DNA from: Gammaproteobacteria bacterium
GTDB lineage: Bacteria > Pseudomonadota > Gammaproteobacteria > Acidiferrobacterales > SZUA-150
Assembly (NCBI GenBank): GCA_029880755.1
Contig: JAOUNW010000003.1
Location: 1 to 44,780, forward strand
Reading direction: 5' to 3'
Length of the DNA: 44,780 bases
Shown here: piece by piece, positions 19,062 through 29,726 of the stretch
How the letters are laid out: each line of letters starts with the position of its first letter
Numbering within the stretch: the first letter of the stretch is position 1
Notes under the pieces: generated by a model
What the model was told of the DNA's origin: nothing
The model's input: only the letters and a program-made list of their open reading frames with translations
Database searches by the model: none
Made by a program: the position numbers and the translations under genes

Positions 19062-20063
19062 TTATTTATTCTGTAATGGCCCAATCCAGCGCGGATCCGG
19101 GTTATCGTCAAGCACATATTTGTATAGATCTTCCACCCTGGGTTCCGGGCTTTCCTCTGCAAACTTGATGATATCGTTTTCGATCTCATCATCGATTTCC
19201 TTTTCCATTGCCTTGATATCGGCATCCGTAATCACTTTGGCTTTTTTCAGCTTGGCAGCATAGATAGTGATCGGGTCACGCTTCTCCCATTGCTTTTCTT
19301 CTTCCTTGGAACGATAACCTTTGGAATCAGACATGGAGTGTCCACGATACCGGTAAGTCATAAATTCAATAAAGTAAGGTCCCTTGCCGCTGCGCACAAA
19401 ATCAATGGCGGTCTTGGCGGCCTCCATCACTGTATCGATGTCCTGGCCGTCGTGCTGGCTGGCTTTCATGTCATAACCGCAAACGCGTTTGTACTGATCC
19501 GTTACGGCAGTGGACCGCTCAATCCGTGTGCCGATAGCGTACATATTATTTTCGCATACAAACAAAACGGGCAGTTTCCAGACTGATGCCATATTCATGG
19601 TCTCATGGAAGGTGCCCTGGTTGTTGGCGCCATCACCAAGAAAACAAATGGCAATCTGGTCGGTGGCCTTGAGTTTCGCTCCCATTGCCAACCCGGCTGC
19701 CAACGGAAATGGTTGACCTACCAGCGCATAACCACCCATGAAATTCACTGTCGGGTCAAAAATGTGCATGGACCCGCCGCGGCCGCGGGAAGAACCGGTT
19801 TCCTTGCCATATAACTCTGCCATCACTTCACGCGCGGGCGCGCCTGATTTTATGGCATGAACATGATCGCGATATCCCGTGATCACGTAGTCATGACCTG
19901 TTTTGGCCATTTCCAGTACACCTGTCGCAACCGCTTCCTGACCTGAATAGAGGTGCAGAAACCCACCCATTTTTCTTTCCATGTAGGCTTCGAAGCAACG
20001 GTCCTCAAAGCGGCGAAAAAAGATCATCTCACGCAATAAGCGTTTTTGGTCATCAGCTTTCAT
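19062..20063 (-). CDS. pdhA: Pyruvate/acetoin-type dehydrogenase E1 component, alpha subunit
   Basis: 333 aa; 'MIFFRRFEDRCFEAYMERKMGGFLHLYSGQEAVATGVL', 'RDHVHAIKSGAPAREVMAELYGKETGSSRGRGGSMHIFDP', TPP motif 'LGDGANNQGTFHETMNMASVWKLPVLFVCENN'. Confidence 0.97.
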   Translation of the reverse strand: MKADDQKRLLREMIFFRRFEDRCFEAYMERKMGGFLHLYSGQEAVATGVLEMAKTGHDYVITGYRDHVHAIKSGAPAREVMAELYGKETGSSRGRGGSMHIFDPTVNFMGGYALVGQPFPLAAGLAMGAKLKATDQIAICFLGDGANNQGTFHETMNMASVWKLPVLFVCENNMYAIGTRIERSTAVTDQYKRVCGYDMKASQHDGQDIDTVMEAAKTAIDFVRSGKGPYFIEFMTYRYRGHSMSDSKGYRSKEEEKQWEKRDPITIYAAKLKKAKVITDADIKAMEKEIDDEIENDIIKFAEESPEPRVEDLYKYVLDDNPDPRWIGPLQNK

Positions 20064-20596
20064 GAATCTCCTGTCTAGAGGTAGGCTATCTAAAGAGATA
20101 AGTTATTGAACCCAAAACCGCTCTGCCCAATTTTTGGCAGATACAGTCACTTCTTCTCCGGGTCCCCAAAATGCGGTCGGTATGATCGTTTTTTTGGGGA
20201 AACAGGTCAAGGTGTGCATTGGTTAATAAGATCCGGCGGCAAAACACTTTTTTTGACCTAAGTGTATATATAAGTAATCTCTAATATTTTGGGAAGCATA
20301 ACAGAAGATCGATACAAATCAACCTGGCTTGACCGGAGATCAAAGCAGTTAATCGATTATTTGCAAACCTACCTCACGGGGCGGCCATTTCCTGATTTTT
20401 AATGTAGGTCGATACATCTCGCCGACAAAAATAAAGTCAGAGCTGGTATGGCTATTGGCTTCCCTTACTTTTACCCTTCCCTTGAATTCTTTCCAAATCT
20501 CCCTTAGGCTTTGCGCCCGACTGGAGCACTCAGGTATTATCTGGATGACCCAAGTAAAGTCTTTTAAATCAATAATGTAGAAACAGAGGAAGCGCA

Positions 20597-20704
20597 ATGA
20601 AAAATCCATTGGACTCAATCACCGGCACTATCATTTCAGGATTCGTTTTGACAATTATCCTGTACTTCGTAGTAAAGAATTTTCTGGTAGCGGCGGCCGG
20701 CTAA
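20597..20704 (+). CDS. Putative 35-aa single-TM microprotein
   Basis: ATG at 20597 with upstream 'agagga'; translation MKNPLDSITGTIISGFVLTIILYFVVKNFLVAAAG; immediately upstream of the PuuD-like gene. Not in the ORF track. Confidence 0.55.
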   Translation: MKNPLDSITGTIISGFVLTIILYFVVKNFLVAAAG

Positions 20705-20757
20705 TCCCGCTGACACGTAATCAAACAACTCACCAATAACGATTTCTGGAGATATTT

Positions 20758-21249
20758 ATGGATTTACTCGTGCTCGATCGCTGGCTGCATGTGATGGCCG
20801 GCATAACCTGGATCGGTTTACTTTATTATTTCAACTTTGTTCAAGTTCCTGCGATGGGACAAGCCAAGGCAGATGGTACTGCCGCCGGCATTACCAAGCA
20901 TATCGCGCCACGCGCCTTATTGTGGTTCCGCTGGGCAGCCCTGGTCACATGGCTGACGGGTTCTTATTACCTGGGCAAATTGGGCATCTGGGGTGACGCC
21001 TTCATGCTAAAAGGTGCCGCCGCCCCTATTGGTATGGGTGCCTGGCTGGGAACCATCATGTTGTTTAATGTGTGGGTACTCATTTGGCCCAATCAGAAAA
21101 AAGTTCTGGGAATAGTCCAGGCTTCTGATGAAGAAAAGGCCAAATCCGGCCGTATTGCCCTACTGGCCTCACGCACCAACACAATGCTGTCCATCCCCAT
21201 GGCATTTTTCATGGTGGCAGGACCACATGGCGCGGCCATGTTTTCCTGA
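20758..21249 (+). CDS. PuuD-like (urate oxidase N-terminal) membrane protein
   Basis: 163 aa; 'DRWLHVMAGITWIGLLYYFNFVQVPAM', 'LLWFRWAALVTWLTGSYYLG', 'MGAWLGTIMLFNVWVLIWPNQKKVLGI', 'SRTNTMLSIPMAFFMVAGPHG'. Confidence 0.8.
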   Translation: MDLLVLDRWLHVMAGITWIGLLYYFNFVQVPAMGQAKADGTAAGITKHIAPRALLWFRWAALVTWLTGSYYLGKLGIWGDAFMLKGAAAPIGMGAWLGTIMLFNVWVLIWPNQKKVLGIVQASDEEKAKSGRIALLASRTNTMLSIPMAFFMVAGPHGAAMFS

Positions 21250-21271
21250 TCACGTCTGACCTGAATCGCCG

Positions 21272-21296
21272 AAAGCCCGGTCAATCCGGGCTTTTT
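21272..21296 (+). terminator. Rho-independent terminator after the PuuD-like gene
   Basis: AAAGCCCGG tcaat CCGGGCTTT followed by TT; 9-bp perfect stem, 5-nt loop. Confidence 0.8.
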
Positions 21297-21382
21297 ATTG
21301 CCGAAGATCTTGGCAGCGCGGCAATTAGTCGATAGAATTTTGATCCGAATAACAGTTTTAGTGGCGCCCTGCTCGGGCGCCT

Positions 21383-22573
21383 TTGTATTTTATGGCACAA
21401 GAGACTGCTTTGATGACCACGTACGGAAGACTGCCGGTGACCTTTGTCCGCGGCGAGGGTGCGTGGCTGTGGGACACCAATAATAAAAAATACCTGGATG
21501 CGTTGTCAGGTGTGGCGGTATGCAGCCTGGGTCACAGCCATCCAAGCATCTCGGAAGCGATCTGCCAACAGGCGGCCCAGCTGATTCATACCTCCAACTG
21601 GTATGGCATTGCCCATCAGGAATCACTGGGGAAAATCCTGTGCGAAAAGGCAGGCATGGAAACCGCTTTTTTTTCCAACTCCGGCGCCGAAGCCAACGAA
21701 GCCGCTATTAAGCTAGCCCGTCTTTACGGGCATCAACAAAATATTTCCGGACCTGCCATTATTGTTACCGAAGGCAGTTTTCACGGCCGCACCATGGCGA
21801 CCCTTACCGCTACGGGTAACCGCAAGGTACAAGCCGGCTTTGAGCCACTGGTACCCGGATTCAATCGAGTGCCGTACAACGACCTGGAAGCGATCCGACA
21901 AGTGGGCGCAAACAACAACAATGTTGTTGCGATACTGGTGGAGCCCATTACCGGTGAAGGCGGTGTCGTCATTCCCGACAAAGACTATCTGAAAGGTCTA
22001 CGCGAAATATGTGACGCCAAGGGCTGGCTGTTGATGCTCGATGAAATCCAGACCGGCATGTGCCGGACCGGCAAATGGTTTGCCTATCAACATGATGATC
22101 TGGCGCCGGATGTCATGACGGTTGCCAAAGCTCTGGGCAATGGTATTCCTATTGGCGCCTGCCTGGCACGGGGTAAGGCAGCCCAGGTACTTAAACCAGG
22201 TTCTCATGGTTCAACCTTTGGCGGTAACCCCCTGGCATGCAAAACTGCGCTAACCGTGATCGATATTATGGAGAAACAGAAACTGCATCTGCGGGCAGCG
22301 GAACTGGGTGAACGTATATTATCGGGGCTGAAAAAATCATTAGAGAACCAGCAGGGCGTTGTATCCGTCCGCGGAAAAGGACTGATGCTGGCGGTTGAGC
22401 TTGACCGGCCTTGTACCGAGTTGTTGCACAAAGCACTGGAAGCCGGTTTGCTGATTAACATCACCACCGAAAAAGTAATCCGGTTGCTGCCACCCCTGAT
22501 TCTGACTGACGATGAGGCAGACATGATTACCGACAAAGTATCCGCGCTTGTGTTTTCATTTCTGGCTGGCTAA
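21383..22573 (+). CDS. argD: Acetylornithine/succinylornithine aminotransferase
   Basis: 396 aa; 'WLWDTNNKKYLDALSGVAVCSLGHSHPSISEAI', 'FFSNSGAEANEAAIKLAR', 'LMLDEIQTGMCRTGKWFAYQH', 'HGSTFGGNPLAC'; adjacent to argF. Likely real start slightly downstream of or at 21390. Confidence 0.95.
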   Translation: MYFMAQETALMTTYGRLPVTFVRGEGAWLWDTNNKKYLDALSGVAVCSLGHSHPSISEAICQQAAQLIHTSNWYGIAHQESLGKILCEKAGMETAFFSNSGAEANEAAIKLARLYGHQQNISGPAIIVTEGSFHGRTMATLTATGNRKVQAGFEPLVPGFNRVPYNDLEAIRQVGANNNNVVAILVEPITGEGGVVIPDKDYLKGLREICDAKGWLLMLDEIQTGMCRTGKWFAYQHDDLAPDVMTVAKALGNGIPIGACLARGKAAQVLKPGSHGSTFGGNPLACKTALTVIDIMEKQKLHLRAAELGERILSGLKKSLENQQGVVSVRGKGLMLAVELDRPCTELLHKALEAGLLINITTEKVIRLLPPLILTDDEADMITDKVSALVFSFLAG

Positions 22574-22594
22574 ACGGCGAACAGGAAAACTGCT

Positions 22595-23503
22595 ATGGCG
22601 TCAAAACACTTTCTGTCACTTCTGGATTTAACCGGCGATGAGTTTGAACAGCTCATCGCCAGGGCCATTGAACTCAAATCTCTGCAAAAGAAACATATAC
22701 TGCATCAACCGCTGCAAGGGAAAATGCTGGCCATGGTGTTTGACAAATCTTCCACCCGCACCCGGGTTTCCTTTGAGACCGGCATGACCCAGTTGGGCGG
22801 CAACAGCATGTTTCTGTCACCCAGAGATACACAATTAGGTCGAGGTGAACCAATTGAAGATACCGCCCGCGTTCTCTCACGCATGGTGGATGTGGTGGTG
22901 ATCCGCACTGATAAACACCGTACCGTGGAAACCTTCGCAGAATACTCCAGCGTACCTGTCATCAATGCTCTGACCGACCGGTTTCACCCGTGCCAACTGC
23001 TGGCGGATATACAAACCTACCAGGAGCATCGGGGAAGCATTGTCGGCAAGAGAGTTGCCTGGGTTGGCGACGGTAATAACGTCTGCCACTCGTGGATGAA
23101 CGCCGCCAAGCTGCTTGGATTTCAACTGGCGATTGCCACGCCCAAAGGGTACGAGCCGGACAACGATATGGTCAGCGCAACGAAGCAGCATATTGAGATG
23201 ACAACAGACCCCAAAGCGGCGGTAAAAGATGCCGATATTGTTGTCACTGATACCTGGGCCAGCATGGGCCAGGAACAGGAAAAGAGCCAACGGGAGCAGG
23301 CCTTTGCAGGATACCAGGTGACCACCGCACTGATGCAACTGGCAAAGCCTGATGCACTGTTTATGCACTGTTTACCGGCATACCGAGGCTACGAGGTGTC
23401 CGCCGATGTCATTGATGGCCCCCAAAGCGTGGTTTGGGATGAGGCCGAAAATCGCCTGCATGCCCAGAAGGCCCTGCTGGAATTTCTGCTCCTGGCCAAA
23501 TAA
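22595..23503 (+). CDS. argF: Ornithine carbamoyltransferase
   Basis: 302 aa; '[26 protein letters not shown]', '[15 protein letters not shown]', '[44 protein letters not shown]'. Confidence 0.97.
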   Translation: MASKHFLSLLDLTGDEFEQLIARAIELKSLQKKHILHQPLQGKMLAMVFDKSSTRTRVSFETGMTQLGGNSMFLSPRDTQLGRGEPIEDTARVLSRMVDVVVIRTDKHRTVETFAEYSSVPVINALTDRFHPCQLLADIQTYQEHRGSIVGKRVAWVGDGNNVCHSWMNAAKLLGFQLAIATPKGYEPDNDMVSATKQHIEMTTDPKAAVKDADIVVTDTWASMGQEQEKSQREQAFAGYQVTTALMQLAKPDALFMHCLPAYRGYEVSADVIDGPQSVVWDEAENRLHAQKALLEFLLLAK

Positions 23504-23655
23504 GGTTTGGATTGCCATCGTACAACCCGCCCAAAATCCCGCATTTTCCCAGTTGCCGAGGGGTGAATAAGGTATCTCTGGCCATCAGAAAACCGGGCGC
23601 GCAGTCTGATTTTGCGAAAGTACCGTAGCCCCTGCTTTTGTCCTACACTTGAACC

Positions 23656-25956
23656 GTGGAAAAAAAATCTCCCGATAAGCGCATCCTGAGACTACTGATC
23701 GTCGACGATTCCCCCGACGACACCGACTTATTGGCCAAAAATCTGCGTATCGCGCGCTTTATGTTAAAGACGGACCGGGTTACCGATGCCGCCGGTCTTC
23801 AACATGCACTGGACAAAGGCAAATGGGACCTGGTGGTAACGGAGGACAAGCTCAAAAATTTCACAGGACGACTGGCCCTTGAAACCGTCAAACGTCTTAA
23901 TCCAACACTGCCGGTGATTGTCTACGCCAATGAGATAGATGACGCCAGCATGGTAGCTATCATGCACGCGGGCGCCCGTGATGTCGTTATTAAATCGAGG
24001 AATGCCAGAATCATCCCGGCAATTGAGCGTGAACTGGATGTCGCCGCCGCAAGGAAAGAATATCGAAACATGATGGATATGGCCAAGGAGATGGAGGACA
24101 AGCACAAAGCGATGGTGGCAGGGGCCAAGGATGCCATGTGTTATATCCACGACGGCGTTCACCTTGATGCCAATCAATTGTATCTGAATCTTTTCGGTTA
24201 CAGCACTTTGCAGGATCTGGAAGCTATTCCGGTACTGGAGCTGATCGATAAAGAAGACCATGAACGCTTCAAGACACTGCTTCGAAAAGCAGCCAACAAT
24301 AAGCCATTTGACGGTTCCACGGAGTTTACCTGCAAGAAGAATGACGGTACCGCGGTGTATATTGATATTTCTGTCGCCAATGTCAGCCATAAAGGTGAAA
24401 ACTGCCAACAACTGACGGTTAAAGATATTACCAAGCGTAAGGCTGCCGAGAACCGGCTAAAGTATCTCAGTCAGCGTGATCCTCTGACCGGTCTTTACAA
24501 TCGCCATCATTTCACAAAACTTCTTTCTGATGTTATCGAGAAGCTTAAGACAGATAAAATTCCGACCGCACTCATATACATAGACCTGTATGACCTGAAA
24601 GATATCAATGCCGAACTGGGATATACCACCGGCGACCGCATCCTGCTAAAAATAACCAAGATGTTCCGGGAGTCTCTTGCCGAGAAAGCAACTATCGCCC
24701 GTGTCGGAGGTGATGAATTTGCCATCTTGCTTGAAGACAGCACTCTTAAAGATGCAAAGAAAACGGCTGACATACTGAAGCAGCAGTTACAAAAAACACT
24801 TTTGATCGACAAGGGCCAGAAACACTCCTGCAATTGTGCTACCAGCATAACCCTGATTGATGATGCATCCCTCAACGCCCAGGATATTATGGCCAGGGCA
24901 GTTGCAGAATGCGGCGACGAAACACCGGAACCCAAAGCCGCTACACCTGCGCCAAACCAGAAACCCGTGGTCAACCAGCAGGCTGCAACAGACAAACCAA
25001 AACCTGCGCAACCCGCACAGGCATCTAAAGTCACGACACCCCAACAACCCAGGCCAGCGCCGCAGGCAAAGCCGTCAACACCTGCGCCCAAACCTGCAGC
25101 AGAGATGCCGAAACCGGCAGCCGCCAGGCCACAACCTGCCGTCGCGCAAGCGTCTCCCTGGAAACAGCGCATTCAGCAGGCGTTGAAGGAAAACCGTTTC
25201 AAACTGGTTTACCAACCTATTATTAATTTACATGGCGATGCCGATGAGTTTTTCGAAGTTCTGGTGCGCATGATAGGGGATAACGGGCACCTGATCCCGC
25301 CGGGTGAATTCTTTGCTGAAGCCGAGCGATCAGGTCTCATGAAGGATATTGATTTCTGGGTAACAGAACATGCCGTTGAGGCCCTGGGATCACTGCATTC
25401 CGATGGCCGGAAGGCAACATTCTTTATAAACCTGTCCCTGGCAACCTGCAAAGACAAGAATTTCATGGCCTGGGTAAAAGAATCTCTGGAATCCGCCCGA
25501 GTCCATGGCAGTCATCTGGTTTTTGAACTGGAAGAATCGGATATCGCAAGCGGTAACGAAGACACCAACAAAGAGCTTATGGAAAAGCTCACCTCTCTGG
25601 GTAGCGTCATTTCCATTGACAACTGCGGTCTAACGTTGGACACCATACTTAATCTTCCGAGACAATGCGTAGGCTATATGAAGATTAACCGAGCCCAGGT
25701 ATCGGTGGCTGCCGGCAATGTCGACAAGAGGGATTCGCTGACAGCCATGCTGGCCATGGCTACCAAGCTGGAAGTGAAATCCGTTGCCAAGGGCATTGAA
25801 GATGCCCATAGCCTGACAGATTTATGGACCTTCGGCTTCCAGTATGTGCAGGGAAATTACTTCCAGCACGCCGACAGCGAAATCAGTTATGACTTCACCC
25901 CGGAAGACGAGACCGAGCTGTCATCGGACGCCATGCCTTCTTCATGGTCGCGATAA
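23656..25956 (+). CDS. FimX-like protein: degenerate REC, PAS, GGDEF, Pro/Ala/Lys-rich linker, degenerate EAL (EVL)
   Basis: 766 aa; 'LRLLIVDDSPDDTDLLAKNLR', 'RDPLTGLYNRHHF', 'RVGGDEFAILLED', linker 'PAPNQKPVVNQQAATDKPKPAQPAQ...', 'YQPIINLHGDADEFFEVLVRM', 'SIDNCGLTLDTI'. Confidence 0.88.
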   Translation: MEKKSPDKRILRLLIVDDSPDDTDLLAKNLRIARFMLKTDRVTDAAGLQHALDKGKWDLVVTEDKLKNFTGRLALETVKRLNPTLPVIVYANEIDDASMVAIMHAGARDVVIKSRNARIIPAIERELDVAAARKEYRNMMDMAKEMEDKHKAMVAGAKDAMCYIHDGVHLDANQLYLNLFGYSTLQDLEAIPVLELIDKEDHERFKTLLRKAANNKPFDGSTEFTCKKNDGTAVYIDISVANVSHKGENCQQLTVKDITKRKAAENRLKYLSQRDPLTGLYNRHHFTKLLSDVIEKLKTDKIPTALIYIDLYDLKDINAELGYTTGDRILLKITKMFRESLAEKATIARVGGDEFAILLEDSTLKDAKKTADILKQQLQKTLLIDKGQKHSCNCATSITLIDDASLNAQDIMARAVAECGDETPEPKAATPAPNQKPVVNQQAATDKPKPAQPAQASKVTTPQQPRPAPQAKPSTPAPKPAAEMPKPAAARPQPAVAQASPWKQRIQQALKENRFKLVYQPIINLHGDADEFFEVLVRMIGDNGHLIPPGEFFAEAERSGLMKDIDFWVTEHAVEALGSLHSDGRKATFFINLSLATCKDKNFMAWVKESLESARVHGSHLVFELEESDIASGNEDTNKELMEKLTSLGSVISIDNCGLTLDTILNLPRQCVGYMKINRAQVSVAAGNVDKRDSLTAMLAMATKLEVKSVAKGIEDAHSLTDLWTFGFQYVQGNYFQHADSEISYDFTPEDETELSSDAMPSSWSR

Positions 25957-26101
25957 CCCCGATTGCCGATACCGGGAAATACACACCCGCCTCCCTATCG
26001 TTTTAATCCCGCAGCAATTACCGGCATACTGCCTCGTTGAATCCGACGCGCTTGTGTACAATGCTGGCTTGATCACCTGAAATTCCGAAGAAGGTAATTC
26101 A

Positions 26102-27913
26102 TTGCGCTTTCAACACTACGGCAAGCCGCCGACAAACCGAAATGACTGGAAAACAATTCGCAGCCTGCTTCCCTATGTCTGGGAATTTCGTTTAAGAATC
26201 CTGCTGGCACTGTCATTCCTGATGGTCGCTAAAGTGGCTAATGTGGGAGTACCGCTGGTGCTCAAAGACATTGTCGACTCCTTCGAAAAACAGGATACGG
26301 TGCTGGTACTACCCATCGCATTACTACTGGGTTATGGTGCGCTCCGCTTCGCCCATTCCCTGTTCTCTGAACTGCGGGATATTGTTTTCGCCAAAGTCAC
26401 ACAAAACACCATACGCCGGGTGACCATCAGGATTTTCCGGCACCTGCACAGCCTGTCTCTGCGTTTTCATTTGGACCGCCAGACCGGCGGTATGTCCAGA
26501 GACCTGGAACGCGGCGCGGCAGGCATTCGCTTCTTGCTCAACTTCATGGTCTTTAACATTCTTCCGACTTTTTTCGAGATTGGTCTCGTTGCAGTAATCC
26601 TGTTTGCCAAATACAAATTTCATTTTGTTGCCACCGTATTGGGTACACTGGTTGCATATGTTGTATTCACGCTGATTGTTACAGAATGGCGCATGTATTT
26701 CCGCCGCAACATGAACGAAATGGATTCAAAGGCAAACACCAACGCTATCGACAGCCTGATTAATTACGAGACTGTTAAATACTTTAATAACGAAGAATAC
26801 GAGGCAAACCGCTACAACAACGTCATGACCCTATGGCAGAAGGCGGCGATTCGCAATCAGACATCGCTGTCTGCCTTAAACGGCGGGCAAAATACCATTA
26901 TTGCAATTGGCGTCACGCTGCTGATGATTCTGGCCAGCCAGGGAGTGGTCGATGGCACTATGACCATTGGTGATCTGGTTTTGGTGAATGCTTTTCTGCT
27001 TCAGTTGTATCAGCCACTTCATTTTCTTGGTTTCGTCTACAGGGAGATTCGTCACTCGCTCGCCGACATGGAACGCATGTTTGACATTGCTAATACGACC
27101 CCGGAGATCCGCAATAAACCCGATGCGTCGGAACTGGATCGCACAGACACTACCATCCGCTTCGAGCAGGTGGATTTTTCCTACGAGCCAAAACGCCAGA
27201 TCCTGTTTGGAGTAGACTTTGAAATTCCTGCCGGCCATAAAGTGGCAGTAGTGGGTCACAGCGGCTCCGGCAAATCGACCCTTTCGCGCCTGTTGTTCCG
27301 TTTTTATGATGTCACCGGCGGGCGTGTACTGATCGGCGGACAGGACGTGCGGGACGTAACACAGGAAAGTCTTCGTGCAGCCATCGGCATCGTGCCCCAG
27401 GATACCGTTTTGTTTAATGACTCTATTTTCTACAACATCGCCTACGGTAATACCGAGGCAAATGAGGAGGAAGTCATTCGTGCCGCCAAGCAGGCGCATA
27501 TCCACGAATTCATCAGTTCCCTGCCTGATGGCTACAAGACAATTGTCGGTGAACGCGGTCTTAAGCTTTCCGGCGGCGAAAAACAACGCGTCGCCATTGC
27601 CCGAACGCTGTTAAAGAATCCACCTATCCTGATTTTTGATGAGGCCACATCAGCACTGGATTCCAAAACCGAAAAGGGCATTCAGCGGGAACTGGAAAAC
27701 ATCGCGGTGAATCATACTACTCTAGTTATCGCCCACCGCCTGTCCACAGTCATGAATGCCGATCAGATACTGGTACTGGATAACGGCCGCATCGTCGAAC
27801 GAGGCACGCATCAGGAATTGTTAAAAAAGAATGGTGCTTACGCCCACATGTGGGCCTTACAACAACAGCAGCAAAATAAGGAGCCGGTGGCGGCTGTAGA
27901 GCATGACGGTTAA
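26102..27913 (+). CDS. Atm1-like ABC exporter (permease and ATPase fused; heavy-metal/glutathione-conjugate type)
   Basis: 603 aa; 'RDLERGAAGIRFLLNFMVFNILPTFFEI', 'NYETVKYFNNEEYEANRYN' typical of the ATM1/ABCB7 family; Walker A 'GHSGSGKSTL', signature 'LSGGEKQRVAIARTLL'. TTG start. Confidence 0.93.
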   Translation: MRFQHYGKPPTNRNDWKTIRSLLPYVWEFRLRILLALSFLMVAKVANVGVPLVLKDIVDSFEKQDTVLVLPIALLLGYGALRFAHSLFSELRDIVFAKVTQNTIRRVTIRIFRHLHSLSLRFHLDRQTGGMSRDLERGAAGIRFLLNFMVFNILPTFFEIGLVAVILFAKYKFHFVATVLGTLVAYVVFTLIVTEWRMYFRRNMNEMDSKANTNAIDSLINYETVKYFNNEEYEANRYNNVMTLWQKAAIRNQTSLSALNGGQNTIIAIGVTLLMILASQGVVDGTMTIGDLVLVNAFLLQLYQPLHFLGFVYREIRHSLADMERMFDIANTTPEIRNKPDASELDRTDTTIRFEQVDFSYEPKRQILFGVDFEIPAGHKVAVVGHSGSGKSTLSRLLFRFYDVTGGRVLIGGQDVRDVTQESLRAAIGIVPQDTVLFNDSIFYNIAYGNTEANEEEVIRAAKQAHIHEFISSLPDGYKTIVGERGLKLSGGEKQRVAIARTLLKNPPILIFDEATSALDSKTEKGIQRELENIAVNHTTLVIAHRLSTVMNADQILVLDNGRIVERGTHQELLKKNGAYAHMWALQQQQQNKEPVAAVEHDG

Positions 27914-27926
27914 TAATAGCGGCTAA

Positions 27927-29615
27927 TTATTGATTAGCGATTTTGGCCCAGGTATCCCGCAGAGTAACCGTACGATTGAATACAGGCTTATTGCCGGGCA
28001 GGTGCAAAGGATCGAGACAAAAATAGCCTTCCCGTTCAAACTGAAACCTGTCACCTGCCTGGGCATCGACCAGAGACTGTTCCAGATAGCAATGCGTTAA
28101 CGTCAACAGGGAATCGGGGTTGATATAGTCTTTATAATCTTTTCCTTCTCTGGCCGCATCGGGTGTCGGGTGACTGAACAGGCGGTCATACAATCGCACC
28201 TCCGCTTCAAGCGCATGACTGGCAGACACCCAGTGAATCACTCCTTTTACCTTTCGCCCTTCCGGATTTTTACCCAGAGTCTCCGGATCATAACTGCATC
28301 GCAATTCAATAATATTTCCATGACCGTCTTTAATCACTTCGTCGCATTTTATGACGTAGGCATTACGCAAGCGTACTTCGCCCCCCGCCACCAAACGCTT
28401 GAACTGCTTCGGCGCCTGTTCCATAAAATCACTTTGATCGATATAGAGATCACCGCTGAAAGTGACTTCCCGGGTTCCCATGGTCTCGTCCTGCGGATGA
28501 TTGGAAGCAATAAGCTGTTCCGTTTTGCCATCCGGATAATTGGTTAATGTCACTTTCAATGGATGCAATACCGCCATCCGGCGCGGGGCGCGGTCGTTGA
28601 GATCGGAACGTATGCAATCCTCCAGCATGGCCATTTCCACCATATTATCTGCCTTGGACACACCAATGCGATGGCAAAATTCGCGTATGGATTCCGGCGT
28701 ATAACCCCGGCGGCGCAAACCAGCAATGGTTGGCAGACGCGGATCATTCCAGCCTTCCACATGACCTTGATCCACCAGCTCCGTAAGCTTGCGTTTGCTC
28801 ATCACCGTGTATTCCAGATTCAGCCGGGAAAACTCGATTTGCTGCGGGTGACAGGGCACATCAAGCTGATCCAGAAACCAGTCATACAAGGGCCGATGAT
28901 CTTCGAATTCGAGTGTACAAATAGAGTGCGTAATCGATTCCAGAGAATCCGACAGGCAGTGAGTAAAATCGTACATAGGATAAATGACCCACTCTTCGCC
29001 GGTCTGGTGATGTATCACCCCGTGTCGAATACGATAAATCGCGGGATCGCGCATGTTGATGTTTGGTGAGGCCATGTCAATTTTGGCCCGCAGCACTTTT
29101 TCCCCGTCATTGAAATCGCCGGCACGCATGCGTGCAAACAACTCAAGATTTTCCTCAACGGTACGACTCCGGTGAGGACTGTTCCTGCCCGGCTCTGTTA
29201 ACGTACCCCGGTACTCACGAATCTGTTCGGCACTGAGGTCATCCACATAGGCCAGCCCCTTTTTAATCAACTCAACGGCATAATCATGCAGCTTTTCAAA
29301 ATAGTCCGAGGCATAAAACAGACGATTGCCCCAGTCATAACCCAGCCAACGCACATCATTTTGTATGGCCTCAACGAACTCGATATTTTCTGCATGGGGG
29401 TTGGTGTCATCGAAACGCAGATTACAGGTGCCACCGTAATCGCGCGCCAATCCGAAATTCAGCACAATGGATTTGGCATGACCGATATGCAGATAACCAT
29501 TTGGCTCAGGGGGGAACCGGGTCGCTACCCGGCCTTGGTTTTTTCCTGCCTTCAGGTCTTCATCAATAATATGGCGAATGAAATTGCTGGGGGCTTTGGT
29601 CTCAATATGACTCAT
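27927..29615 (-). CDS. glnS: Glutaminyl-tRNA synthetase
   Basis: 562 aa; '[42 protein letters not shown]', 'MSKRKL', '[29 protein letters not shown]'. Confidence 0.97.
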   Translation of the reverse strand: MSHIETKAPSNFIRHIIDEDLKAGKNQGRVATRFPPEPNGYLHIGHAKSIVLNFGLARDYGGTCNLRFDDTNPHAENIEFVEAIQNDVRWLGYDWGNRLFYASDYFEKLHDYAVELIKKGLAYVDDLSAEQIREYRGTLTEPGRNSPHRSRTVEENLELFARMRAGDFNDGEKVLRAKIDMASPNINMRDPAIYRIRHGVIHHQTGEEWVIYPMYDFTHCLSDSLESITHSICTLEFEDHRPLYDWFLDQLDVPCHPQQIEFSRLNLEYTVMSKRKLTELVDQGHVEGWNDPRLPTIAGLRRRGYTPESIREFCHRIGVSKADNMVEMAMLEDCIRSDLNDRAPRRMAVLHPLKVTLTNYPDGKTEQLIASNHPQDETMGTREVTFSGDLYIDQSDFMEQAPKQFKRLVAGGEVRLRNAYVIKCDEVIKDGHGNIIELRCSYDPETLGKNPEGRKVKGVIHWVSASHALEAEVRLYDRLFSHPTPDAAREGKDYKDYINPDSLLTLTHCYLEQSLVDAQAGDRFQFEREGYFCLDPLHLPGNKPVFNRTVTLRDTWAKIANQ

Positions 29616-29726
29616 TAATTTTCTTGACTGGCTTTTTGGGGAACGGCTGTTTAATTCCGCGGGATTCTACTCTATTCGGCCAACGGAACAAAAGACGATG
29701 TAACCGACCCCAAACCACCCGCGGTT

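Noticed and set aside
20349-20618. 89-aa minus-strand ORF between pdhA and the PuuD-like gene
   Set aside because: No recognised domain, overlaps the better supported + strand microprotein start; cannot be supported.
26324-26623. Long antisense ORFs within the ABC exporter, glnS, argF and FimX-like genes
   Set aside because: Shadow ORFs opposite well-supported coding regions.
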